Part shown: piece by piece, positions 8,295-16,945 of the stretch | How the letters are laid out: each line of letters begins with the position of its first letter | Position numbering within the stretch: the first letter of the stretch is position 1 | Origin: Betaproteobacteria bacterium | Lineage (GTDB): Bacteria > Pseudomonadota > Gammaproteobacteria > Burkholderiales > SG8-39 | Direction: 5' to 3' | DNA: 39,092 nucleotides | NCBI GenBank assembly: GCA_016177575.1 | Contig: JACOVA010000120.1 | Span: forward strand, 1-39,092 | Translations under genes and position numbers: made by a program | Notes under the pieces: generated by a model | What the model saw: only the letters and a program-made list of their open reading frames with translations | Database searches by the model: none | What the model was told of the DNA's origin: nothing

Positions 8295-9521
8295 TCAGGC
8301 GGGCGCCGCTGCCGCCCTGCGCTGCGCGATCGGGGTCTCGTTGACCGGCAGGTTGACGATCGCCGCGAACACGCCCAGGCCGATGGAGGCGAGAAAGGCT
8401 CCAGCGTACGAGCCGGTGCTGTCGTAGAGGTAGCCGGCGAGCCAGACGCCGGTGAAGCTGCCGATCTGGTGGCCGAAGAACACGATCGAGGCGAGCAGCG
8501 CCGCGTAGCGCATGCCGAAGATCTGGGCGACGAGGCCGTTGGTGAGCGGCACGGTGCCGAGCCAGAGCAGGCCGATGCCGCAGGCGAAGACGTAGAGCGT
8601 GAGCGGCGTGAGCGGCAGGAACACGAGCATCGCGATCAGCGCCGCGCGCATCGAGTAGATCGTCGAGAGCAGGTATTTCTTGCTGAAGCGCCCGCCCAGC
8701 AATCCGGCGCCGAGCGTGCCGACGATGTTGAACAGGCCGATCAGCGCCAGCGCCGTCATGCCGTGCTCGACCTTGAGGCCGGCGTCGGTGACGAAGGACG
8801 GCAGGTGCACGGTCAGCATCGCGATGTGGAAGCCGCACACGAAGTAGCCCCAGAAAAGCAGGTGGAAGCCTCTCTCGCGCATCGCCTCGTGCAGCGCCTC
8901 GCCGATCGACTGCTGCGCGCCGCTCTCTGCGGCAGGCTTGCCGGCGAGCACCGCCGAGAGCGGGATGATGAGCGCGACCACCCCGGCGAGCACCAGCAGC
9001 GCGACGTGCCAGTCGAAGCTCGAGATCAGCGCCTGCGCCACCGGCAGCAGCGCGAACTGGCCGAACGAGCCGGCGGCGGTGGCGACCCCCATCGCCAGGC
9101 TGCGCTTCTCGGGCGCTACCGCGCGGCCGATCACCGCGAGCACGATGCCGAAGGAGGTGCCGCCGAGCGCCGCGCCGATCAGCAGCCCGGAATTGATGTG
9201 CATGCCGAGCGGGGTGCCGACGTAGGCCATGCCGATCAGCCCGGCCACGTAGCAGGCTGCGCCCGCGGCGACCACGCGCCCCGGCCCGTAGCGGTCGGCG
9301 AGGCCGCCGGCGATCGCGCCGAGCGCGCCCCAGGCGAGGTTCTGCAGCGCGATCGAGAAGGAGAACACCTCCCGGCCCCAGCCGTACTCCAGGCTCATCG
9401 GCTGCAGGTACAGGCCGAACCCGGCGCGCACGCCGAAGGAGATGCACATGATGAGGCAGCCGCACGCCAGCACCATGGTGGGAGACCGCAATCCAGATGC
9501 GGCCACGACCTGCGGTCTCAT
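8295..9521 (-). CDS. MFS transporter
   Basis: A 408-residue major facilitator with about twelve hydrophobic segments, probably acting in the inner membrane. It resembles the oxalate/formate antiporter and YhjX-like branch (monocarboxylate or small organic anion transport). The loop GGLADRYGPGRVVAAG after the second helix is the usual MFS signature, and GGRFSKKYLLS is its counterpart in the second half. The ATG at 9521 overlaps the APC permease stop by four bases. The open frame extends upstream but that part is antisense-like and overlaps the permease. Substrate unknown; the adjacent amino acid permease and methyltransferase do not settle it. Confidence 0.88.
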   Translation of the reverse strand: MRPQVVAASGLRSPTMVLACGCLIMCISFGVRAGFGLYLQPMSLEYGWGREVFSFSIALQNLAWGALGAIAGGLADRYGPGRVVAAGAACYVAGLIGMAYVGTPLGMHINSGLLIGAALGGTSFGIVLAVIGRAVAPEKRSLAMGVATAAGSFGQFALLPVAQALISSFDWHVALLVLAGVVALIIPLSAVLAGKPAAESGAQQSIGEALHEAMRERGFHLLFWGYFVCGFHIAMLTVHLPSFVTDAGLKVEHGMTALALIGLFNIVGTLGAGLLGGRFSKKYLLSTIYSMRAALIAMLVFLPLTPLTLYVFACGIGLLWLGTVPLTNGLVAQIFGMRYAALLASIVFFGHQIGSFTGVWLAGYLYDSTGSYAGAFLASIGLGVFAAIVNLPVNETPIAQRRAAAAPA

Positions 9522-10858
9522 TTCCCCCTCGTCAGGAAGAACAGCGGGACGCCGACGAGCATCACCACGACCCCGATCAGCACCATGTTGCCGAACTTCG
9601 GTCCGTAGTCCGCGAGCGCGTAGCTGACCGTCGAGTAGATCATGTACAGGCACATGAGGCAGAAGACGATCGGAATGACCGGATACAGGGGCACCCGGAA
9701 CGCCGGTGCCTCGGCGGCGCGGTGCCGGAACACGAACAGGGTCAGGCCCGCGAGCAGGAAGAAGGTCCAGAACACCGGCGCGGTGTACTCCACCATCGCC
9801 TGAAAGCCGTCGCGGGTGAACGATGCGGCCCACACCAGCAGCAGCGCGATCGCCCCCTGCAGCAGCAGCGCGTTTGCCGGCGTGCTGCCCGACTCGCGCC
9901 AGCTGCCGAGCCGGGTGAAGGCGGCGAAGTCGCGCCCGAACGCCCAGGTGGTGCGCGCCCCGGTGAATATGGCGGCGTTCATGGTCGTGAGCGCGGACAG
10001 GCACACCACGAGCGCGATCAGCTCGGCGCCTCTGGTGACCGGGAGCAATCGCATCACGTCCGCCGCCACCGCCTTGGAGTCGCGCATCCCGGCGAGCCCC
10101 AGCGCGCTCAGGTAGCCGGCGTTGACGAGCAGGTAGAGCGCGGTCACCGCGACAATGCCCCAGACAAGGATCCGCATCATGTTGCGGCGAGCTTCGCGCA
10201 CCTCGCCGGCGAGGTAGGCGGCCTCGTTCCAGCCGCCGTAAGTGAACAGCACGAAGATCATCGCCAGGCCGAAGGACCCGGCCTGCCCACCGGCCGGCGC
10301 CGGCTTGGCACCGCCACCCACGGCGATCGCGGCGAGCGCGAGCAGCACCATCGCCGCAATCACCGCCAATTGCGCCAGCTTCTGCAGCGTCTTGGATGGC
10401 ACCGTACCGGCGACGTTGAGCGCGGTAAGCGCGGCGATGCCTAGCGCCGCGTAGATCGCGGAGCTCTTCTCGCCCAGGCGCAGGATCTCGGAGGCGTAGT
10501 CGCCGAAGGCAAATGCGACGGCCGCGATGGCGCCGGTCTGGATCACGGTCATGCGCGACCAGGCGAACAGGAACGCCGCGCCCGGTCCCAGCCCGCGCGC
10601 GAGGAAGCTGTACTCGCCGCCCGTCTCGGGGTGGCGCGCCGCGAGCTCGGCGTAGACGAGCGCCCCGCACAGCGACACCGCGCCGCCGAGAAGCCAGGCG
10701 AGCAGGAACTCGGTCGCACCCGAGGTATTGCCCGCGACCAGCGAGGGCAGCTTGAAGATGCCGACGCCGATCACCATCCCTACGGTGAGGAAGATGCCGT
10801 CGGGCACCGAGAGCAGCGGTTTGGGGGCCCCGCCTATCGCACCCGTGTCGCTTGCCAT
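9518..10858 (-). CDS. APC-superfamily amino acid permease
   Basis: A 446-residue inner-membrane permease with about twelve transmembrane segments. The first unwound helix motif is GMVIGVGIFKLPSLVAG (about 27-43), the sodium- or proton-coupled amino acid binding element of the APC fold. It continues with ELAARHPETGGEYSFLARGL, which is typical of the amino acid/polyamine permease group. The start codon lies inside the last 25 bases of the methyltransferase gene and the stop overlaps the MFS start. The encoded transporter probably imports or exchanges an amino acid; which one is not visible. Confidence 0.9.
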   Translation of the reverse strand: MASDTGAIGGAPKPLLSVPDGIFLTVGMVIGVGIFKLPSLVAGNTSGATEFLLAWLLGGAVSLCGALVYAELAARHPETGGEYSFLARGLGPGAAFLFAWSRMTVIQTGAIAAVAFAFGDYASEILRLGEKSSAIYAALGIAALTALNVAGTVPSKTLQKLAQLAVIAAMVLLALAAIAVGGGAKPAPAGGQAGSFGLAMIFVLFTYGGWNEAAYLAGEVREARRNMMRILVWGIVAVTALYLLVNAGYLSALGLAGMRDSKAVAADVMRLLPVTRGAELIALVVCLSALTTMNAAIFTGARTTWAFGRDFAAFTRLGSWRESGSTPANALLLQGAIALLLVWAASFTRDGFQAMVEYTAPVFWTFFLLAGLTLFVFRHRAAEAPAFRVPLYPVIPIVFCLMCLYMIYSTVSYALADYGPKFGNMVLIGVVVMLVGVPLFFLTRGK

Positions 10859-11691
10859 GTCAGCGTCCTCTCGTCTCCTCCGTCGGAAATCCGCACCTCG
10901 CCCTCGATGCGGTCCCCGGCCACGCGGCCGCGGAACAGGTGGTTCCAGGCCCTGCCAGCGACCGTGCCGCTGACCGCGAGGCTGATCTGCTCGCCGCGCA
11001 GGCGCGCGCCGCGCACGGCCAGCGCGCCGGAGGGCGTGCGCGCGTCGACGTCGAGCAGCTGGTAGCGCTGCGCGATCGCGAACTCCCAGCGGCCGCCGTG
11101 CTCCGGCAGCTCGGCGATCCAGCGGCCGCGCGCGTCCGCCGGCACGACCCAGAGGAAGATGCGCGAGCGCCCGAGCGGGCCGACCATCTTCTCCGCCAGC
11201 GTCACCTCGATCATCTCGTCGTAGGGCCAGGGCCCCATGTCGTAGTCGTGCGAGACCACCCGCGCTCCGGGCTTGAGCTGCTCCAGCAGCCGCGGCATGA
11301 GCTTGCGGTTCACCTCGGGCAGCAGGTACATGGTAACGACCCCGGCGCCGCGCAGATCGGTCTCGAACAGGTCGCGCACCTCGAAGCGGGCGAGCGACTC
11401 GACGCCGGCGCGCTTCGCGTTCTGGTGCGCGAGATCGACCAGGCGCGGCTCGATCTCCACGCCCAGGCCCTGGGCGCCGTAGCGCCGCGCCGCCTCGATC
11501 ACGATGCGGCCGTCGCCCGAGCCGAGATCGATGAGGCGCTCGCCCGCCTTCGGCTCGGCGAGCCGCAGCATCCGGTCCACCACCATCTCCGGCGAGACCA
11601 CGTACGGCGTCGTGCCGTCGTCCCAGGCCCAGGTCTGCGCGAGCGCCGTGGCGGCAGTGAGAGCGAATGGCAGAAAGAAAAAGAATCTCAA
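10834..11691 (-). CDS. Secreted or membrane-anchored SAM methyltransferase-like protein
   Basis: A 285-residue protein with a Sec-type signal peptide (LRFFFFLPFALTAATALAQ) followed by a Rossmann methyltransferase domain. Motif I is RLIDLGSGDGRIVIEAARRY, followed by GVEIEPRLVDLAHQNAKRAG and VVTMYLLPEVNRKLMPRL. The C-terminal part (from about 200) is beta-rich and contains a second domain. Exported SAM-methyltransferase-like proteins are common in proteobacteria and of unclear function, because SAM is not expected in the periplasm. The signal may instead act as an anchor. The start is TTG at 11691, chosen because no ATG or GTG fits the signal peptide; no good Shine-Dalgarno is seen. It lies head to head with tRNA-Arg, 18 bases away. 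Confidence 0.8.
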   Translation of the reverse strand: MRFFFFLPFALTAATALAQTWAWDDGTTPYVVSPEMVVDRMLRLAEPKAGERLIDLGSGDGRIVIEAARRYGAQGLGVEIEPRLVDLAHQNAKRAGVESLARFEVRDLFETDLRGAGVVTMYLLPEVNRKLMPRLLEQLKPGARVVSHDYDMGPWPYDEMIEVTLAEKMVGPLGRSRIFLWVVPADARGRWIAELPEHGGRWEFAIAQRYQLLDVDARTPSGALAVRGARLRGEQISLAVSGTVAGRAWNHLFRGRVAGDRIEGEVRISDGGDERTLTWQATRVR

Positions 11692-11709
11692 GGGTAAAAT
11701 CCGCTTCGC

Positions 11710-11782
11710 GCCCCGGTAGCTCAGTGGATAGAGCAGTCCCCTCCTAAGGGACAGGTCGCACGTTCGATTCGTGTCTGGGGCG
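11710..11782 (+). tRNA. tRNA-Arg (anticodon CCT)
   Basis: The sequence folds as a complete cloverleaf. The acceptor stem GCCCCGG pairs with CTGGGGC (one G-U), the D stem is GCTC/GAGC, and the anticodon stem is GTCCC/GGGAC with loop CTCCTAA and anticodon CCT at 11743-11745. The T stem GCACG/CGTGT (one G-U) has loop TTCGATT. The discriminator is G; the 3' CCA is not encoded (CCT follows). TAAAAT at 11695-11700 is a plausible -10 box, without a clear -35. The tRNA reads AGG codons. Confidence 0.97.
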
Positions 11783-11809
11783 CCTAGTATAGCCGGGGGG
11801 CGCGCCGCG

Positions 11810-13747
11810 CTATGCGACCGCGCGCACCAGCGCGTTGCGCCGCCGCAGGACCCAGTAGAGCACGAACAGGCCGATGGGCACGCAGGCCATCGCCGCCACC
11901 TGCTGGTCGGGATGAACCAGCACGACCATGGCGAAGGCGGCGAGCGTGATGCGCAGCGCCACGTCGAGCGCTCGCCCCTCCGCAAACTGCGCCTGGATGC
12001 TGAAGCTCACGCCGATCGTCGAGGCCATCAGCAGCAGCATGGCGCCGAGCTGCGCGACGCCGGGCTCCAGCACCAGCTCCGGGCGCGTGAACACGCCGAC
12101 CATCAGGATGAAGAGCGAGATGCAGATGGTGATGGCGTGGAACAGCACGCGCATGAACGGCGCGTCCGCGATCTTGGCGGTTACCGCGGCCACCACCGAG
12201 GTGGGCGGCGTGAGCTCGCCCCACACCGCGAGGAAGAAGGCGAAGAAATGCACCACCCAGGGATCGACACCGACCCGGATCATGGGCGGCGCGATGACCA
12301 GCGCCGTGATGATGTAGGTGGGCGCCGGCGGCAACCCGGTGCCGAGCAGCGCGCCGAAGAAGAAAGCGACGGCGACCATGGCGGCGAGGTTCACTCCCGC
12401 CGTTTCGATGAGGATGGCGCCGATCTTGGTCGGCACGCCGGTGATGACCAGCGCCCCGGTCATGATGGAGAGCGTGGCGAGCAGCAGCGTCAGGTCGGAC
12501 GTCATGTCGGCGAAGCTGTCGATCAGGCGTGCGAGCGGCGCGAACAACGCGCGCCACGACCAGCGCGGAGCCTGCACGCTCGCCACCAGGTGCGCCGCGA
12601 CCAGCACCGCGGTCACGGCGATGAACACGTAGAGCGCGGCGAACATGGGCGCGAGGTGCAGCACGGCCATGAGCCCGATCAGGCCGCCGATGACCGTGGC
12701 GAAGATGCCGATGTTGGTCCAGTCGATCCACTGCATGCGCTCGGCCGCGACCGCGCCGAGGCGGCCCTTGAAGCGCGAGGACAGCAGGTACACCGAGACG
12801 CTCACGCCCGCGAAATAGACGAGCGCCGGCGCGTAGCCGCGCGCCACCACGTCGAAATAGCTGCGCCCGAGGAACTCCGCCATCAGGAACGCCGCGATGC
12901 CCATGATCGGCGGCAGCAGCTGGCCGCCGAGCGAGGACGCAGCCTCGATCGCCGCCGCGGTCACCCGCGGCATGCCGGCGCCGATCATGGCGGGGATGGT
13001 CGCCGAGCCGGTAGTGATGGCGTTGGCCGCGCTGCTGCCGCTCACCGCCGCGACGCCCATCGAGCCCAGCACTGCGGACTGCGGCAGCGCGTGCGGCGAG
13101 CGCACCGCGATCTGCGTGGAGCCCCTGAGGATCGAGTCCACGCAGCCGAACGCGCGCAGCGCCGAGAGCACGAGGATGAACGAGCCGATGAGGGTGAGCG
13201 CGAGCGCCGGCAGGTTGGAAAAGATGCCCGTGGACATCTCCACGCTCATGGCGCTCACGATGCGCTCCCAGGTGAGCCCGGGATGGAAGAACATGCCGGG
13301 CACGTGGCGGCCGTACACCGCGTAGACGATGAGCAGGATGTTCAGGACGAAGAGCGCAAAATAGCGCCGGCGCGCGTACTCCATGACGAGCAGCGCCATG
13401 GCGCCGCCCATGGCGAGGTCGGTCGCGCTCCAGATTCCCGCGCGCACGGTGCCGATCTCGAAGTACTCGATGTGCATGTAAACGGCCACCGCCACGGACA
13501 CTGCGATGTAGAGCGCGGCGAGGACGTAACCGGCGGCCGCCGGCAGGCGCGGATAGAACTCGCCTCGGCGCAGCTCGTTCAGCGCGTACAGGATGAAAGT
13601 CACCGGCACCAGCGTGATGGCGAGCAGGGTCGGCCCGCCTGCGCTCGTCCAGTAGTAGGCGAACAGATAGACGAAGAAGAACAGCGCGCTCAGGGTATAC
13701 AGCCACCCCGCGGCACGCCGCGGCAGCGGCAGGCGATCTTCGGTCAT
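11810..13747 (-). CDS. TRAP transporter fused permease (TAXI type, 4TM/12TM)
   Basis: A 645-residue inner-membrane protein combining the small (DctQ-like) and large (DctM-like) TRAP subunits. With the TAXI binding protein encoded upstream it should drive sodium-coupled uptake of a carboxylate. Multiple hydrophobic helices run through the whole length. Conserved DctM loops include SGSSAANAITTGSATIPAMI, IEAASSLGGQLLPPIMGIAAF and the second-half GTGLPPAPTYIITALV. There is no C-terminal DUF3394. The ATG at 13747 is preferred; an in-frame ATG at 13801 lies inside a very stable hairpin and leaves no room for a ribosome binding site. The substrate may be the acid activated by the CoA ligase of the same operon. 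Confidence 0.9.
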   Translation of the reverse strand: MTEDRLPLPRRAAGWLYTLSALFFFVYLFAYYWTSAGGPTLLAITLVPVTFILYALNELRRGEFYPRLPAAAGYVLAALYIAVSVAVAVYMHIEYFEIGTVRAGIWSATDLAMGGAMALLVMEYARRRYFALFVLNILLIVYAVYGRHVPGMFFHPGLTWERIVSAMSVEMSTGIFSNLPALALTLIGSFILVLSALRAFGCVDSILRGSTQIAVRSPHALPQSAVLGSMGVAAVSGSSAANAITTGSATIPAMIGAGMPRVTAAAIEAASSLGGQLLPPIMGIAAFLMAEFLGRSYFDVVARGYAPALVYFAGVSVSVYLLSSRFKGRLGAVAAERMQWIDWTNIGIFATVIGGLIGLMAVLHLAPMFAALYVFIAVTAVLVAAHLVASVQAPRWSWRALFAPLARLIDSFADMTSDLTLLLATLSIMTGALVITGVPTKIGAILIETAGVNLAAMVAVAFFFGALLGTGLPPAPTYIITALVIAPPMIRVGVDPWVVHFFAFFLAVWGELTPPTSVVAAVTAKIADAPFMRVLFHAITICISLFILMVGVFTRPELVLEPGVAQLGAMLLLMASTIGVSFSIQAQFAEGRALDVALRITLAAFAMVVLVHPDQQVAAMACVPIGLFVLYWVLRRRNALVRAVA

Positions 13748-13760
13748 TTTGCCCAGGGCG

Positions 13761-13805
13761 CCCTTCGACAAGCGAAGGGGACGGGCGGCCGCGCCGCCCA
13801 TCCCC
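13761..13805 (-). promoter_or_regulatory. Two overlapping RNA hairpins between TAXI binding protein and permease genes
   Basis: Hairpin 1 (13777-13805): a 13-pair stem whose arms, on the minus strand, begin GGGGATGGGCGGC and GCCGCCCGTCCCC. It has one U-G wobble and a three-base loop. Hairpin 2 (13761-13779): CCCTTCG and CGAAGGG arms with a five-base loop. They share three bases, so full formation is mutually exclusive. Neither is followed by a T run. In TRAP and ABC operons such structures can protect the upstream binding-protein mRNA or limit translation of the permease; that role here is inference. Confidence 0.6.
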
Positions 13806-13834
13806 TCGCGATCAGCTGCAACAGCCCCGCTTCC

Positions 13835-14854
13835 CTACTTCGCGATGCGCGCGTCCCACTTCGCGTCCCAGACGCCTTTCTCGCGCATGTACTTGGCCAG
13901 TCCCGGATGCACCGGCACGAAGTCGATCGACGAGGCGACGCCCAGGCGCTGCATCCCGGGCATGTCTTTCGCGATCTGCGAGAAGCCCGCGTCGGACTTC
14001 ACCAGGCTGCCGACGTTCTTTTCGATCACTTTCAGCATCCGGTACAGGTCGTCCGCCGGCACCTCGAGGCCGACGTGGAAGCCGTAGTAGAACGGCAGCA
14101 GCACCACCTTGGCGGCGTGCACGTCGCGCTTGAACGCATCGGGCTTCACCTCGATGACCGCGAATCCGGCGTTCTTGAGCGCGGCGATCTCGGCCGCGCT
14201 CGGATTGAGCGCTGCCCAGTCGCTCGCCAGCGACGCCTCGGTGATCCAGGGCGCGGTGGTCGCCTCGCCGTTGGTGTAGATGATGAAGCTGTCGATGCCT
14301 CCGCCCTGCAGGAGCGACCCGGCGGCCGAAAGGTCGACCTGGCGATACTGGTGCTTCACGCCCAGAGCCGCGTACGCGCGCTCCAGGTGCGCGCGCACGT
14401 CCCAGGGCAGCGGGCCGGTGAACACGGGCTTGCCCGCGAGATCCTTCCAGCCGCTGAACTTGCCGAGATCCTTCGCGCGCACGGCGCTGCCGACCTCCAC
14501 GGTGAACGTCCAGAACGACTGCAGCGGCTGGCGCTTCATGCTCGACTTGAAGCCCTTGAAGCGGTTGGTGTCGTTGGCGAGCTCGTAGAAGGCGATGTCG
14601 GCGCCGTAGTAGCCCTCGAACTGCCCGGTGGCATAACCCTTCACCGTGATGATGGCGCCGGGCGCAGGCTGCACGGTGACCCGGTAGCCCGTCCACTCGC
14701 GGTTCAGCACTTCGGCCAGCACGACGAGGGCCTTGTGCCCCGAGGATCCGACCGCGGAGGTGCCCCACGGAATCTCCTTGACCTGGGCAAGAGCCGATGT
14801 GCCCAGTGCCGCCAGCAGCCCGGCGGCGAATAGCAAACGCATACGCTTGAACAT
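13835..14854 (-). CDS. TAXI-family TRAP transporter solute-binding protein
   Basis: A 339-residue periplasmic binding protein with signal peptide MFKRMRLLFAAGLLAALGTS plus ALA, cleaved before QVKEIPWGTS. The family pattern is clear: VQPAPGAIITVKGYATGQFEG in the first lobe, YYGADIAFYELAND, and the closing HPGLAKYMREKGVWDAKWDA motif. TAXI proteins deliver ligands to fused TRAP permeases; the ligand is usually a dicarboxylate or amino acid but is not predictable here. AAAGGAGG eight bases before the ATG at 14854 is an excellent ribosome binding site and decides the start over an in-frame ATG at 14983. The next gene is the permease, separated by the hairpin region. Confidence 0.93.
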   Translation of the reverse strand: MFKRMRLLFAAGLLAALGTSALAQVKEIPWGTSAVGSSGHKALVVLAEVLNREWTGYRVTVQPAPGAIITVKGYATGQFEGYYGADIAFYELANDTNRFKGFKSSMKRQPLQSFWTFTVEVGSAVRAKDLGKFSGWKDLAGKPVFTGPLPWDVRAHLERAYAALGVKHQYRQVDLSAAGSLLQGGGIDSFIIYTNGEATTAPWITEASLASDWAALNPSAAEIAALKNAGFAVIEVKPDAFKRDVHAAKVVLLPFYYGFHVGLEVPADDLYRMLKVIEKNVGSLVKSDAGFSQIAKDMPGMQRLGVASSIDFVPVHPGLAKYMREKGVWDAKWDARIAK

Positions 14855-14884
14855 TGACGAGCCCTCCTTTGTGCGACGTTCAGG

Positions 14885-14900
14885 GGGGCACCATCGCCCC
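14885..14900 (-). promoter_or_regulatory. Short GC-rich hairpin upstream of the TAXI binding protein gene
   Basis: GGGGC and GCCCC arms enclose a six-base loop in the 125-base gap between the CoA ligase and the TAXI binding protein gene. There is no U tract, so it is not a typical terminator. It may influence expression of the strongly translated binding protein. Nothing else recognisable is seen in this gap. Confidence 0.25.
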
Positions 14901-14979
14901 TCCCGCTGGCCAGATTGCAAGCCCCGTCTCCCGCGAGGCTGCTTCATGATAGGCCATGTTGCCCTGAAATGGTACCGGT

Positions 14980-16617
14980 TCATTGCGCGCCCTGCTTCAT
15001 GCGCGCCTCCTCGCGCCTGCGCAGCTCCTTTCTCTGCACCTTGCCGGTCGTGGTCATCGGCAGCGCGTCGATGAACTCGATCTCGCGCGGATATTCGTAG
15101 GGCGCCAGCCGGCCGCGGACATGGGATTGAATCTGCTCGACCAGTTTTTCAGACGGAGAATGCCCGGTTTGCAATACCACGAAGGCCTTCACGATCTGGC
15201 CGCGCGCCGCGTCGGGCTTGCCGATCACCGCGGCGTTGGCGACCGCGGGGTGCTTGACCAGGCAGGACTCGATCTCCGCCGGCCCGATGCGGTAGCCCGC
15301 GGACTTGATGACGTCGTCCGAGCGCCCCTGGTACCAGAGGTAGCCGTCCTCGTCCATGCGTCCCTGGTCGCCGGTGCAGCCCCAGTCGCCGATGAACTTC
15401 TCGCGCGTGGCGTCGGGATTCTTCCAGTACTCGAGAAAAAATACGGGGTCATTCCTTCTGTCTATCGCGATTTCGCCCAGTTCCCCGCGCGGCACTTCGT
15501 GTCCCTTGTCGTCGACCACCGCGACCTTGTGCCCCGGATACGGCCGGCCGATCGAGCCCGGCTTCACCGGCCAGGCGCTCTGGCAGTTGCCGACCACGTA
15601 ATTGATCTCGGTCTGGCCGAACATTTCGTTGATCGTCACGTTCAGCTGCTCGCGTGCCCATTCGATGACGGTGACCCCGACCGATTCGCCCGCGCTCATG
15701 ATCGATCGCAGGTTCAGCGCGTATTTCTTCCCCGGCTCGGGAACGGCCTTCATCATCAGCTTGAGGGCGGTCGGAAACAGAAACGAGTTGCGGATGCCGT
15801 ATTTCGCGAGCAGGTAATAGGCCTTCTCGGCGTCGAACTTGCCCCGGTAGCCGAGAATCGGCAGCCCGAACGACCAGGTCGGAAGCAGCGCGTCGAACAG
15901 GCCGCCCGCCCAGGCCCAGTCCGCTGGCGACCAGAAGACATCGCCGGGCTGGGGAAAGAAATCATGCGAGTAGATGAAACCGGGCAGGTTGCCGGGCAGC
16001 AGCCGGTGCGCCTCGAGCGCGCCCTTGGGCGCGCCGGTCGTGCCGCTGGTATAGATGATCAGCGAAGGATCCTCCGCTTTCGTGTCCAGGCATGAAAACT
16101 CCGGCGAGGATTTCGCAAGCAGATCCTCCCAGACATGAACCTCCGACTCGCGGGCGCCCCCGACCCCGATCACGTGCCGCAGATGCGTCAGCCTGTCCTT
16201 GGCCGCCCACAGATTCGCGATCGTCGTCGGCTCGACGATGGCGACGCTGGCTTGCGCGTTGTTGAACCTGAATTCCAGGGCGTCGGGGCCGAACAGGTGC
16301 GAGAGCGGCAGCGCGATCGCGCCCATCTGGAAGATCGCCATGTAGGCGATCGCGGTCTCGGGCCGCTGCGGCAGGATGATCGCGACGCGCTCGCCGCGCT
16401 TGACGCCGAGCGCGGCGAGCGCATTCGACAGCCGGTTCGCCTCCCGCTGGATGTCCCAGAACGAGTACGCCGCGGTGGCGCCGGCTTCGTCCTCCCAGTA
16501 CAGGGCGAAGCGCGAGCGGTCCGCTGCCCAGCGGCCGCAGCAGGCGCGCGCGATGTTGTAGCGCTCCGGCACCTGCCAGCGCCAGCTGCGATAAAGCTCG
16601 TCGTATCGGTCGTTCAC
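14980..16617 (-). CDS. Acyl-CoA synthetase (AMP-forming, ANL superfamily)
   Basis: The 545-residue enzyme should activate a carboxylic acid with ATP to an acyl-adenylate and then to an acyl-CoA. The P-loop motif YTSGTTGAPKGA is at 189-200, the A5-like motif at INEMFGQTEINYVVGNC, the A8 hinge region at GRSDDVIKSAGYRIGPAEIE, and the catalytic C-terminal lysine is Lys526 in TTTGKVQRKEL. It is closest in style to the acetyl/medium-chain acyl-CoA synthetases rather than long-chain enzymes. The start is GTG, overlapping the stop of the small membrane protein (GTGA). It precedes the TAXI-TRAP genes on the same strand, suggesting that the imported acid is its substrate. Confidence 0.93.
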   Translation of the reverse strand: MNDRYDELYRSWRWQVPERYNIARACCGRWAADRSRFALYWEDEAGATAAYSFWDIQREANRLSNALAALGVKRGERVAIILPQRPETAIAYMAIFQMGAIALPLSHLFGPDALEFRFNNAQASVAIVEPTTIANLWAAKDRLTHLRHVIGVGGARESEVHVWEDLLAKSSPEFSCLDTKAEDPSLIIYTSGTTGAPKGALEAHRLLPGNLPGFIYSHDFFPQPGDVFWSPADWAWAGGLFDALLPTWSFGLPILGYRGKFDAEKAYYLLAKYGIRNSFLFPTALKLMMKAVPEPGKKYALNLRSIMSAGESVGVTVIEWAREQLNVTINEMFGQTEINYVVGNCQSAWPVKPGSIGRPYPGHKVAVVDDKGHEVPRGELGEIAIDRRNDPVFFLEYWKNPDATREKFIGDWGCTGDQGRMDEDGYLWYQGRSDDVIKSAGYRIGPAEIESCLVKHPAVANAAVIGKPDAARGQIVKAFVVLQTGHSPSEKLVEQIQSHVRGRLAPYEYPREIEFIDALPMTTTGKVQRKELRRREEARMKQGAQ

Positions 16618-16886
16618 TTCCTGTCCGCGCTCTCCGGCTCCGGCGCCGTGATCGTATCGGAAAGCCTCAGCTTCTCCACGTTCACCGGCGGCTCGGCCGG
16701 TCTCGGCGCCGGCGCGATGCGTCCGCGCGCGCTTTGCGCCGCCTTCGCCTTGGCCGCCGCCTCGAACGCCGCACTCGTCACCAGCGGGGGCGCGTTAAGC
16801 TGGTAGAAGATCCACATCGCCCACCCGACCGCGAACAGCATCACTGCCGCCAGGAAGCGCCAGAACCACTCGCTCACTTTACCCAT
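16614..16886 (-). CDS. Small membrane protein
   Basis: A 90-residue protein with one N-terminal transmembrane helix (about 8-28, WFWRFLAAVMLFAVGWAMWI), then an alanine- and proline-rich tail ending in acidic residues. It has no recognised domain. The topology predicts a cytoplasmic N-terminus and a periplasmic tail, or a simple membrane anchor. It is the first gene of the CoA ligase-TAXI-TRAP operon and overlaps the ligase start by GTGA. It is divergent from the haloacid dehalogenase gene across 59 bases. Function unknown. Confidence 0.7.
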   Translation of the reverse strand: MGKVSEWFWRFLAAVMLFAVGWAMWIFYQLNAPPLVTSAAFEAAAKAKAAQSARGRIAPAPRPAEPPVNVEKLRLSDTITAPEPESADRK

Positions 16887-16945
16887 GGTCCGAAATCAGT
16901 TTACCATCGAATGGAATTTTCCCTAAAGATACCGGAGCTTACGCG

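Noticed and set aside
11710-11782. tRNA-Arg(CCT) as an integration site for a mobile island
   Set aside because: No integrase, no second copy of the tRNA 3' end and no foreign-looking genes were seen next to it; the flanking operons look native.
11788-11814. Hairpin after the tRNA as a terminator
   Set aside because: ATAGC/GCTAT arms are short and no T run follows on either strand; not convincing.
13748-13801. Alternative upstream start (ATG at 13801) for the first TRAP permease
   Set aside because: It lies within the 13-pair hairpin stem and its purine-rich sequence directly abuts the ATG with no spacing. The added 18 residues are hydrophilic and not family-like.
11771-14833. A 1020-codon open frame on the plus strand, opposite the TRAP genes
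   Set aside because: Its product is extremely rich in His, Arg, Asp, Glu and Gln with no domain, as expected for the antisense of GC-rich membrane-protein codons. The minus-strand genes there have clear families and ribosome binding sites.
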